In this document: positions 1 to 5,129 of the stretch, one piece after another
Layout: the number at the start of each line of letters is the position of its first letter
Position numbering within the stretch: the stretch's first letter is position 1
Origin: Alphaproteobacteria bacterium
Lineage (GTDB): Bacteria > Pseudomonadota > Alphaproteobacteria > Micavibrionales > Micavibrionaceae
Direction of reading: 5' to 3'
DNA: 5,156 nt
NCBI GenBank assembly: GCA_023301785.1
Contig: JALZUF010000067.1
Location: 1 to 5,156, forward strand
Position numbers and translations under genes: made by a program
Notes under the pieces: generated by a model
What the model was told of the DNA's origin: nothing
The model's database searches: none
Seen by the model: the letters and a program-made list of their open reading frames with translations, nothing else

Positions 1-84
1 CCTTTTGATAAGTTATTTCGAGTAAAGATTACCAGGAATCTAAATTCATTTTCGCTTATTCCTAAAGTTTCCTAAGCATTCAAG
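1..84 (+). other. 5' leader of the Gag-like gene (non-coding)
   Basis: A/T-rich leader with no ATG in frame with the downstream gene. An in-frame TAA at 73-75 shows that the reading frame does not enter from further upstream. I see no TATA box in these bases, so the promoter probably lies outside the window. No tRNA primer-binding site for a retroelement is recognisable. Confidence 0.5.
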
Positions 85-1095
85 ATGGGGGACCGGCTGA
101 GTAAACTTTTGCCGGAGCGATCAGCCGAGGGAAGAGCAACCAAAGCTGAAGGATCGTGTCCACAACCGGAGGAAGAATCTTATTCCAGAAGATTACCGAT
201 AGAAGATGATGACACATATTCTGCAAGGTCAGGAAGATCCAGTTTAACTCAAATCACCGAAGTCCCGGAACCAAGTTTTTCCGAGGATGGTGGAAACATG
301 GAAGGTAAGTCGAAGCTAAATTCCTCGCGAAGGTATTCACGAATTAAAACAGTTTCTAGGACTAGGGATGCAGATCCAGTATATGAACCTCCGCAGCACC
401 TTTATTTGGGTCATTCTCGATATTCGCGTCTAAGATACAAACCAATGCTGGCTTCTTTGACTGATGAATCATACCCGATTCATTACATAGCCAAGGAAGT
501 AAGAGAGACCATAGTAAAAATTACTGAAAGATTGGATCCCGCTAGACCTTATACTAGTTTTGAAGTCGATCAATTTGAGCATAAAGAACTGCTTCCAGAA
601 GTAGAAGATCTGGTAGCAGGAGCGAACATACTCGCAAATCGACTGAAAAAGATTTTAGCCAACCACACTGTAAAAAGCACCAAGTATCATGGAAAACGAC
701 CAGCAATTCAACCCTATTACACTCAAAGTTATCTAAACGTTACAAATGAGCAATGTCTTAGATGTGGGAAAGAGGGTCATAAAGCATTCAAGGGACCAGT
801 AAAATGTCCTTTGGGAATGATTCCTTTGACTTCTCGATGCATTCTCTGTAATACGGGAGGACACATCGTCGCACATTGTCCAACCAAGGTTGTATATGGG
901 ATTGAACGCACAGCTTTTCATATACCTGCTAAAACAGTACAGAAAATATCTTCCAAAAATGTAATTGTAACCAAAAGCTCAATAGATACCCCGAAAAGGA
1001 AAGTGAAACGAAAAGCTACAAAACTTAGCATTCGGCTCATTGACCGTCCTCATAAAAATCGAGGAAATTCGAGGGAGAAAGAAAATGAAAAATAA
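85..1095 (+). CDS. Gag-like CCHC zinc-knuckle nucleic-acid-binding protein
   Basis: 336-aa protein. Two zinc-knuckle motifs lie in tandem. The first is C224-x2-C227-x4-H232-x8-C241, with four extra residues before the last Cys compared with the usual x4. The second is canonical: C252-x2-C255-x4-H260-x4-C265. Such paired knuckles bind single-stranded RNA or DNA and are typical of retroelement Gag nucleocapsid proteins, including fungal retrotransposon ORF1/Gag. Residues 1-75 are acidic and Ser-rich, probably disordered. Residues 75-117 are Arg/Ser-rich, with RYSR at 83-86 and 113-116. Residues 122-193 look helical. The tail is strongly basic, with an NLS-like PKRKVKRK at 303-310, and there is no Trp in the whole protein. 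The start is the first ATG after an in-frame stop at 73-75, with A at -3 and G at +4. No protease, reverse transcriptase or integrase frame follows, so this is a Gag-only element, a decayed element or a domesticated gene. The exact family is unknown to me. Confidence 0.85.
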   Translation: MGDRLSKLLPERSAEGRATKAEGSCPQPEEESYSRRLPIEDDDTYSARSGRSSLTQITEVPEPSFSEDGGNMEGKSKLNSSRRYSRIKTVSRTRDADPVYEPPQHLYLGHSRYSRLRYKPMLASLTDESYPIHYIAKEVRETIVKITERLDPARPYTSFEVDQFEHKELLPEVEDLVAGANILANRLKKILANHTVKSTKYHGKRPAIQPYYTQSYLNVTNEQCLRCGKEGHKAFKGPVKCPLGMIPLTSRCILCNTGGHIVAHCPTKVVYGIERTAFHIPAKTVQKISSKNVIVTKSSIDTPKRKVKRKATKLSIRLIDRPHKNRGNSREKENEK

Positions 1096-1096
1096 A
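1091..1096 (+). terminator. AATAAA hexamer overlapping the stop codon
   Basis: AATAAA spans the TAA stop (1093-1095) of the Gag-like gene. It could act as a poly(A) signal for a very short 3' UTR, but the region is A-rich and the hexamer also occurs at 1705, 2189, 2482 and 2682, so each single instance is weak evidence. Confidence 0.2.
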
Positions 1097-1258
1097 AAGA
1101 GCGTCGGAAATGAAATTCCCACCATTAGCTTAGTCTCAGCAGGGAATACGGCGCCATAGCTAGAAAAATTGTTTCAGGGGGAAGCAAGAGAGCTTTGAAT
1201 CTTGTAGCTCCATAGAAACGAATAGTAGTTAGATAATGTAAATAGAACACTTGTAATT

Positions 1259-1425
1259 CCTATTAAAATGCAATACATTTTTAGAGTATATCCGATATCG
1301 TGCATCCTATTAAAATGCAATACGTTTTTAGGGAAATCCACGGATAATAATCCCTAGTAAACACGAGACGTTTTTAGGAGTAAAACGAGGTCTGAGATCT
1401 CTACTAGATACGAGACGTTTTTAGG
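1259..1425 (+). repeat. Degenerate four-unit tandem repeat, 46-47-bp period
   Basis: The core AC(A/G)TTTTTAG(A/G) recurs at 1275, 1322, 1368 and 1415, a spacing of 47, 46 and 47. Units 1 and 2 (from 1259 and 1306) share 25 of their first 26 bases. Units 3 and 4 share an identical 16-base block at 1363-1378 and 1410-1425. The unit remainders have diverged, so this is an old minisatellite or an array of binding or processing sites whose core is retained. A possible fifth, badly decayed unit starts near 1438. Confidence 0.85.
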
Positions 1426-1586
1426 CAAGAAACAGATTCTATTAAGCATTCCCAAAAATTCAACAAGTTTGTGAAATTGTCATAGACATTAATTTTATTC
1501 TAGGTTAAGTTCATAGGTAAACAGGTAAGAATTAATACGATAATATGTATATGTAAAGTGTTAGAAGAACAGAGGGAACGCTCGAT

Positions 1587-1629
1587 TTATGTCTGTCTGG
1601 GTATATGACAACAACTCAGATAGATGTAG
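1587..1629 (+). other. 16-bp uninterrupted RNA hairpin with five G-U pairs
   Basis: Positions 1587-1602 pair with 1614-1629 around an 11-nt loop (1603-1613). Eleven pairs are Watson-Crick and five are wobbles (1587/1629, 1590/1626, 1591/1625, 1595/1621, 1600/1616). The wobbles form only in + strand RNA; on the - strand they become A-C mismatches. This is the clearest sign in the spacer that structure may matter at RNA level on the + strand. Confidence 0.55.
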
Positions 1630-1646
1630 TAGGGGGTGTTCATACA

Positions 1647-1691
1647 GATACTCTCAGGGCAGACAAAACAGTCTGAATTCTGAGAAGTGTC
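1647..1691 (+). other. 16-bp hairpin with internal loop
   Basis: From outside in: GATAC (1647-1651) pairs with GTGTC (1687-1691) with one G-U; TCTCAG (1652-1657) pairs with CTGAGA (1680-1685), leaving A1686 bulged; a GG/AATT internal loop follows; CAGAC (1660-1664) pairs with GTCTG (1671-1675) around a six-base loop. It lies 17 nt after the preceding hairpin. Confidence 0.5.
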
Positions 1692-1695
1692 AATT

Positions 1696-1792
1696 TTTGT
1701 TCCTAATAAATTAGAGTAGAAATGTAGAACAAACATTACATGAGGGCGACAAGGTCATGCTTCTCTTGTGACACTTCAAGCCATATGTAATG
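1696..1792 (+). other. Two abutting inverted repeats
   Basis: TTTGTTC (1696-1702) pairs with GAACAAA (1727-1733). The very next base starts CATTACAT (1734-1741), which pairs perfectly with ATGTAATG (1785-1792) and encloses a small ACAAG/CTTGT hairpin (1749-1753/1765-1769). Because the stems touch at 1733/1734 they could stack coaxially. Together with the two preceding hairpins this makes a compact, about 200-nt candidate structured RNA. Confidence 0.45.
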
Positions 1793-1845
1793 CAGTCGGA
1801 AAAACATCAATTAGCAACTAGCTCGATACCATTCTAAGATGCTCC

Positions 1846-1977
1846 GATAAAATCTTTTATCAGTATAGAGAGCGAAAGTGAATGAGCTAACAGTAAGTAG
1901 CGTGAAAAAGCGGCGTGCTAACAAGCGAGGAAGATTCATTCGCTGGAAAGCTAGCTGCACCGACTATTCGTCGCCAG
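1846..1977 (+). other. Cluster of short hairpins
   Basis: GATAAA/TTTATC (1846-1851/1856-1861, tetraloop). TAGCGTG/CGTGCTA (1898-1904/1914-1920, two G-U, nine-base loop), possibly enclosed by GAATGA/TCATTC (1880-1885/1936-1941). Then a CGAC/GTCG hairpin near 1961-1973 flanked by GCTGG and CCAGT. Each is individually weak; the value is the dense, side-by-side arrangement continuing from 1587. Confidence 0.3.
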
Positions 1978-2213
1978 TACCAGGCAACACGGATACGAAA
2001 GAAAAATTGTAAACTAGGACATAGCTAGATAAATTCGCAGGAGAGAAAAGCAAAGTAGATAGCTAAATGGCTGATTAATGATCGTCCGATCAAGCTAGCT
2101 TACGTGCGCGAGCAGTGTCAAGTGCTGTGCACAAAAGTAAGGTTATCGACATTATTTTCGATTCTAACAAACTAGCAAAAGAATCTTCAATAAAAGAAAA
2201 CTAAATCGTGTAT

Positions 2214-2233
2214 ATGATCTAGGTAGGGATCAT
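2214..2233 (+). other. Short hairpin
   Basis: ATGATCT (2214-2220) pairs with GGATCAT (2227-2233), six Watson-Crick pairs plus one wobble around a six-base loop. It is about the size expected by chance in a 2-kb stretch. Confidence 0.25.
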
Positions 2234-2302
2234 TAATTCAATTTAGCATGGATAAATATAATATGGATGATGATTTTTCTCCTCTACTAATTGTCTTTTT
2301 CG

Positions 2303-2310
2303 TATAAAAA
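2303..2310 (+). promoter_or_regulatory. TATA-box-like TATAAAAA
   Basis: A canonical TATAAAA string preceded by a pyrimidine-rich stretch (2278-2300), an arrangement seen in fungal promoters. It is about 830 bp upstream of the ankyrin gene, so it would imply a long 5' UTR or a separate non-coding transcript. A weaker TATAAG at 3045-3050 is at a more ordinary distance (about 90 bp) from the ankyrin ATG. Confidence 0.25.
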
Positions 2311-2492
2311 TACAAGGGGGAAGTGGTAGGGAGAACTAGCAACTATCTAAAAATAAGCAGATTGTATTTGCTTATATTAGGTAAAATTTTCAGACTAGCG
2401 TTGTAATACACTAATAGCAAGGGGGCAACAAAAAGACCCAAAGTAGGGAAGAAGATCGTTTGGTCCAAAGAAAATCGGGACAATAAACGACA

Positions 2493-2608
2493 CTTTAATC
2501 GATTAAGGAATAGGAAGAGATTTCTGAATCCTGAAATCAATTAAGGAAGATGAAAGGGAACTAGCGCATGTTCGACATGGTTAGCATAAGAGAATTGTGG
2601 AATTCTCT
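2493..2608 (+). other. Run of four adjacent hairpins
   Basis: In order: the 12-base perfect palindrome TTAATCGATTAA (2495-2506), extended by T-G and C-G pairs to 2493-2508; GATTTC/GAAATC (2519-2524/2533-2538); CTAGC+CATGT pairing with ACATG+GTTAG (2561-2565, 2567-2571 / 2575-2579, 2580-2584; G2566 bulged, TCG loop); and a perfect AGAGAATT/AATTCTCT stem (2589-2596/2601-2608) with a GTGG tetraloop. A direct repeat, ATC(G/A)ATTAAGGAA, also occurs at 2498-2510 and 2536-2548. Confidence 0.4.
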
Positions 2609-2764
2609 CGGTCAGTTTGGGCAGTAAAAGTAGTCATTCGTTGTGTATTGAGAGTAGAAGCAAAGCTAAGAGAAGATTGTTAATAAAACTAGGAATCATC
2701 ACCGAGAATAATGAAAGAAAAACATAGAATATCAAAATTAGAGAAGCATAAGGAAATAGTAGTA

Positions 2765-2803
2765 CTCAAAATCTTTGAGGAAAAGAAACTTGTTATATAA
2801 CAA
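2765..2803 (+). other. Short hairpin followed by a 14-bp palindrome
   Basis: CTCAAA/TTTGAG (2765-2770/2774-2779, three-base loop) is followed by the perfect palindrome TTGTTATATAACAA (2790-2803). As DNA the palindrome could be a dimeric protein-binding site; as RNA it would be a 5-bp stem with a tetraloop. A/T-rich palindromes arise easily by chance, so confidence in function is low. Confidence 0.3.
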
Positions 2804-3044
2804 CACGACTCTCGTATTTTCTTTTTGACAAAAAACAACAATGGGCTGAGTGTCGATAGGACGGTTATTCGAGCTCCAGTTAAGTTGTTGAAAGTGTCGA
2901 AATTGACAAGCAAGGGTGATTAAGAACCAAGAAAATGGAAATTAAAGTTTAACTCAGGCACCAAACGATACAAGCATGCGTAAAAATTGGGACACACAGA
3001 ACGCACCAACAAGCATGTGGCCAGCTTAGTTCTTAAAGTTCAGC

Positions 3045-3050
3045 TATAAG
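3045..3050 (+). promoter_or_regulatory. Possible TATA element for the ankyrin gene
   Basis: TATAAG about 90 bp before the ATG at 3136. The intervening bases contain CA-rich and AC-rich strings like those of fungal 5' UTRs. Weak motif, judged from position only. Confidence 0.25.
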
Positions 3051-3135
3051 AGCAGGCAGGGTCAGTAGAAATTTGGAACTCGAAGAAAACAGTAATACAA
3101 CATTGTAAGATCTTCAGACTCAAACAAAAATCAGC

Positions 3136-4314
3136 ATGCAAGCCTATCATTTATATAGACATGAAGTGATCTCGGAAGGAAAGTCCATCGAAATCTTTAA
3201 GGAATGTTTGAGGACCGACGACGGCGAGGGAGTCAGAGGCCTGATAACGAACCTTTTTGGACAGAGAGGACCAAATGAAATAAGAGGATTCCCGAATGTA
3301 CTGATGGAAAATGGATATACACCTCTAGCTGAGGCAGTTTGGCGAAGGAAGAAAGCGTGTATCTTCGCTCTGTTAGACCATCCTCATATTCAATCGAATT
3401 GGATGGGAAAAGATGGAGTGGTGGGAGGAAGCATGTCAGCAATTACGTTGGCTATGCGAATCCCCAAGGAAGACGACGTATCGACCGACATCAACCTCGA
3501 CTTAGTTCAGCATCTGCTATCGCACCCGAAGATTGACCTGAATACACCACCAGTACCAGGGCATCTGTCTGCGATGCAGGTCGCATCCATCTACCATTCT
3601 CCCATATTTCTAGAATACTTCCTTTCCCGAGAGGATGCTGATGTCAATCGCGAAGATGCAGAAGGACGCACATGTCTGAGTTTGGCTGTGAAATCTTGTA
3701 AGCTTCAGCACATCCGTCTCCTTCTGAGGCATGAGAAAGTAATCATCAACCCGATACTCGCTCAAAGCCCCGAATCCTCTAAATCTTCTATAATTATGGA
3801 AACCATTATGGAAGCAAAGAGCAGGATTGTGAGAATGTTGTTGGCTTCAGGAGCTAATCCCGACTATAAAAAGAAATTCGGAGATTATCAGTTCTATGAG
3901 GGCTACGCAACTAACTTCATAATGCTGACAAGATCGTGTACGGAAGCTGTAGTGGAATCAAGACTAGACATCGCATACTATATCTGGGAAGTCAATGGAA
4001 AACTTGACATTCCCCAAGGAGTAATCCGACGAATAAGGAGCGATGGGCCAGCAACAGAAGAGGCAAGAGTGGCATTCACTTTTGCAATAAGATACATCAC
4101 CGAAATATTGCCTTCTCAAAGACTGAGTGTACTAGCTCATCAGAGAATGACGATTTTCTATGGTGTACGGCAAGAGGGTGCAGCCGAGTCTCTGAGGCTG
4201 AGGTTTGAACAAACCGTAGAAGGGATGGATATTCCGGACATCATGAAATCTTATTTCCTCTTCGACAACCACGATTTGGAACAACGAGGAGTGCTAAGAA
4301 GAGACATGTATTGA
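3136..4314 (+). CDS. Ankyrin-repeat protein with unrecognised C-terminal half
   Basis: 392-aa intronless frame. About five degenerate ankyrin repeats can be laid out: residues 59-88 (NGYTPLAEAV, then helix and ALLDHP), 99-136 (AITLAM, LVQHLLSHPKIDLN), 142-171 (AMQVAS, LEYFLSREDADVN), 176-205 (EGRTCLSLAV, IRLLLRHEKVIIN) and 217-243 (IVRMLLASGANPD). Repeats of this type form a protein-binding solenoid; the partner cannot be read from sequence. Residues 1-58 are a charged, helical cap. Residues 244-392 are probably helical with no domain I recognise. There is no signal peptide or membrane segment, so it is likely cytosolic or nuclear. The start is the first ATG after an in-frame TAA at 3106-3108, with A at -3. 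Codon use looks less A/T-biased than in the Gag-like gene, so the two may have different origins. The ankyrin call is firm; the biological role is unknown. Confidence 0.88.
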   Translation: MQAYHLYRHEVISEGKSIEIFKECLRTDDGEGVRGLITNLFGQRGPNEIRGFPNVLMENGYTPLAEAVWRRKKACIFALLDHPHIQSNWMGKDGVVGGSMSAITLAMRIPKEDDVSTDINLDLVQHLLSHPKIDLNTPPVPGHLSAMQVASIYHSPIFLEYFLSREDADVNREDAEGRTCLSLAVKSCKLQHIRLLLRHEKVIINPILAQSPESSKSSIIMETIMEAKSRIVRMLLASGANPDYKKKFGDYQFYEGYATNFIMLTRSCTEAVVESRLDIAYYIWEVNGKLDIPQGVIRRIRSDGPATEEARVAFTFAIRYITEILPSQRLSVLAHQRMTIFYGVRQEGAAESLRLRFEQTVEGMDIPDIMKSYFLFDNHDLEQRGVLRRDMY

Positions 4315-4413
4315 AGGAAAAATATCAATCATCATTAATCAAACCAAGTTTATGTCAATAACAATGACAAGAAAATCGAATATATGTTAAGAATCGAATG
4401 AAAATAGAACCGA

Positions 4414-4419
4414 AATAAA
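4414..4419 (+). terminator. Candidate poly(A) signal of the ankyrin gene
   Basis: AATAAA exactly 100 bp after the TGA stop, a typical distance for a fungal 3' UTR. It lies within an A/T-only inverted repeat (ATAAAT 4415-4420 with ATTTAT 4426-4431). Cleavage would be expected shortly downstream, which would leave the pseudoknot at 4469 outside a standard mRNA unless a downstream site is used. Confidence 0.45.
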
Positions 4420-4468
4420 TAATTGATTTATAGATTTATCCAAGAATTAGCTATGCTGAAGGTAGGAG

Positions 4469-4518
4469 GATCGGTATACATTGGAGCAGAGAGCCGATCA
4501 GATGTTAATATCTCCAAT
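4469..4518 (+). other. Candidate H-type pseudoknot, 7 + 7 bp
   Basis: Stem 1 is GATCGGT (4469-4475) with GCCGATC (4493-4499), six Watson-Crick pairs and one wobble. Stem 2 is ATTGGAG (4480-4486) with CTCCAAT (4512-4518), seven Watson-Crick pairs. The 5' arm of stem 2 lies in the loop of stem 1 and its 3' arm lies downstream, the classic pseudoknot topology, with connecting segments of 4, 6 and 12 nt. Such folds occur in viral 3' UTRs, frameshift sites and ribozymes. No slippery site or coding overlap is present here. Confidence 0.45.
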
Positions 4519-4643
4519 CTAGCCTAGATAAGTGGGATAAACAAGAAAGGACAAGAACGATCCAATTCAGACCAAAGTTAATGATCCCCGCTTCAGTGAG
4601 CAAATTTTAGGAAGAGTAGTAGGTAGGGCAGGTTAGGCCAAAT

Positions 4644-4682
4644 AAGTAGAAAGGAAGAGAGAGTGGGCTGACTCTGCTACTT
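4644..4682 (+). other. Hairpin with large asymmetric internal loop
   Basis: AAGTAG (4644-4649) pairs with CTACTT (4677-4682). Inside, AGAGT (4660-4664) pairs with ACTCT (4671-4675) around a six-base loop. The internal loop is 10 purines on one side and one base on the other. An AATAAA (4684-4689) follows directly. Confidence 0.4.
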
Positions 4683-4698
4683 CAATAAAAAGGAAAAA

Positions 4699-4774
4699 GA
4701 AGGAGGCAAGTAGTTGAAAGTAATAATCACCATATTACGAACAGAAGTAGCAACTATAGCTTGCCTATTCCTTC
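4699..4774 (+). other. 18-bp inverted repeat with nested inner stem
   Basis: The continuous arm 4699-4716 (GAAGGA, GGCAAG, TAGTTG) pairs with CAACTA (4751-4756), CTTGCC (4760-4765) and TCCTTC (4769-4774), interrupted only by 3-nt bulges TAG and TAT. In the loop GTAATA (4720-4725) pairs with TATTAC (4733-4738) around seven bases. All pairs are Watson-Crick. The shape, a long bulged stem, resembles a small-RNA precursor (fungal milRNA-like); it could instead be a remnant inverted repeat. One outer block is purine/pyrimidine low-complexity, which lowers its weight. Confidence 0.55.
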
Positions 4775-4781
4775 CTTCCTT

Positions 4782-4810
4782 CTTTCTTCTTGCAGATTTA
4801 GAGAAGAAAG
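4782..4810 (+). other. 9-bp hairpin from a pyrimidine tract and a purine tract
   Basis: CTTTCTTCT (4782-4790) pairs with AGAAGAAAG (4802-4810) around an 11-base loop. The pyrimidine tract 4761-4791 ending in TTGCAG (4790-4795) also reads as a good 3' splice site, so this may instead mark an intron end. Confidence 0.4.
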
Positions 4811-4823
4811 GAAACAAGGGGGA
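4800..4823 (+). other. Polypurine tract
   Basis: Twenty-four bases that are all purine except C4815, ending in GGGGGA. Retroelements prime plus-strand DNA synthesis from such a tract just before the 3' LTR. Against this, no TG...CA LTR boundary can be shown and the window contains no second LTR copy. Confidence 0.25.
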
Positions 4824-4836
4824 TATTAGATAATGG

Positions 4837-4908
4837 TTAGTATACACAGGCTAGATAGCATGAGGGGAATGAGAAGGAAGATCATTAATCATGACAGTTG
4901 TATACTAG
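4837..4908 (+). other. Elongated hairpin, 20 bp in three stems
   Basis: Outer stem: TTAGTATACA (4837-4846) with TGTATACTAG (4899-4908), nine Watson-Crick pairs and one wobble. Middle: CATGA (4859-4863) with TCATG (4889-4893). Inner: AATGA (4868-4872) with TCATT (4882-4886) and a nine-purine loop. A small CTCAC-TT-GTGAG palindrome (4914-4925) follows. Confidence 0.45.
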
Positions 4909-4992
4909 ACCACCTCACTTGTGAGCAAAAGTCGACCATCAGTCCATTTGGCTGTGTTATCTTTAATAAATAAGGAAGGACAGCTATCATGG

Positions 4993-5050
4993 ATTTGATC
5001 AGGGCGCATTGCAACTAGCTATCGATCAAGTAGGAGTTTTGAGCTACTTG
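4993..5050 (+). other. Two mutually exclusive hairpins
   Basis: ATTTGATC (4993-5000) can pair with GATCAAGT (5024-5031), with one wobble. CAAGTAG (5027-5033) can pair perfectly with CTACTTG (5044-5050). Both use 5027-5031, so only one can form at a time. CTACTTGC (5044-5051) is also fully complementary to GCAAGTAG (4706-4713) in the arm of the 4699-4774 hairpin. Confidence 0.35.
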
Positions 5051-5066
5051 CTGAGAGCGCTTTAAA

Positions 5067-5129
5067 ACTTGTTTATAGGGTAATAGGTGGTTAGAAATGG
5101 TTAGGTAGCGTTTCGAAAAATAAACAAGT
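5067..5129 (+). other. 10-bp perfect inverted repeat near the window end
   Basis: ACTTGTTTAT (5067-5076) pairs perfectly with ATAAACAAGT (5120-5129), enclosing a 43-nt, G/A-rich loop that contains two copies of TGGTTAG (5088-5094 and 5098-5104). It is the last of the chain of hairpins that starts near 4469. Confidence 0.45.

Larger units (their letters stand above)
1096..3135 (+). other. 2-kb non-coding spacer, purine-rich, many inverted repeats
   Basis: No credible protein-coding frame on either strand; stop codons are dense in all + frames. The + strand is purine-rich: in rows 2641-2700, 2701-2760 and 2041-2100 I count 39, 45 and 38 purines per 60. The spacer holds the 47-bp tandem repeat (1259-1425) and hairpin-forming segments listed separately. 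Nothing further is recognised in 1426-1586, 1978-2213, 2234-2492, 2609-2764 or 2804-3135 apart from AATAAA and TATA-like strings. It could be a long 3' UTR, an unannotated RNA gene, or the internal domain of a non-autonomous retroelement. Confidence 0.7.

Noticed and set aside
85..105. N-myristoylation of the Gag-like protein (starts MGDRLSK, with Gly2 and Ser6 as in retroviral Gag)
   Set aside because: Asp at position 3 is disfavoured by the usual N-myristoyltransferase pattern, so the resemblance is too weak to call.
1096..1258. A polymerase frame reached by frameshift after the Gag-like gene
   Set aside because: All three + frames close soon after 1095 and no reverse transcriptase, protease or integrase motif is visible anywhere in the window.
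1893..1977. Intron in the spacer (GTAAGT at 1893, CTAAC at 1918-1922, CAG at 1975-1977)
   Set aside because: The branch-point to acceptor distance is long for a fungal intron, the acceptor has no pyrimidine tract, and there is no coding frame on either side.
2689..2913. 74-codon open frame on the - strand, and a similar 65-codon one at 2343-2540
   Set aside because: Both are rich in Phe, Leu, Ser and Ile because the - strand is pyrimidine-rich there; no domain or start context supports them. They are by-products of the strand bias.
3233..3442. Short frames inside the ankyrin gene on the - strand (3233-3442) and in another + frame (3339-3536), and one inside the Gag-like gene on the - strand (733-921)
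   Set aside because: They lie wholly within well-supported genes and encode no recognisable motif.
4312..4336. Read-through of the TGA stop as Trp (mitochondrial-type code)
   Set aside because: Only eight further codons would be added before a TAA, and the ankyrin gene already uses TGG for Trp. There is no reason to assume a non-standard code.
1814..5020. Repeated GCAACTAGCT word (1814-1823 and 5011-5020) as possible terminal or att-like repeats
   Set aside because: Only 10 bases match; TAGCTAG-type words are common throughout the spacer, so it is not evidence of element ends.
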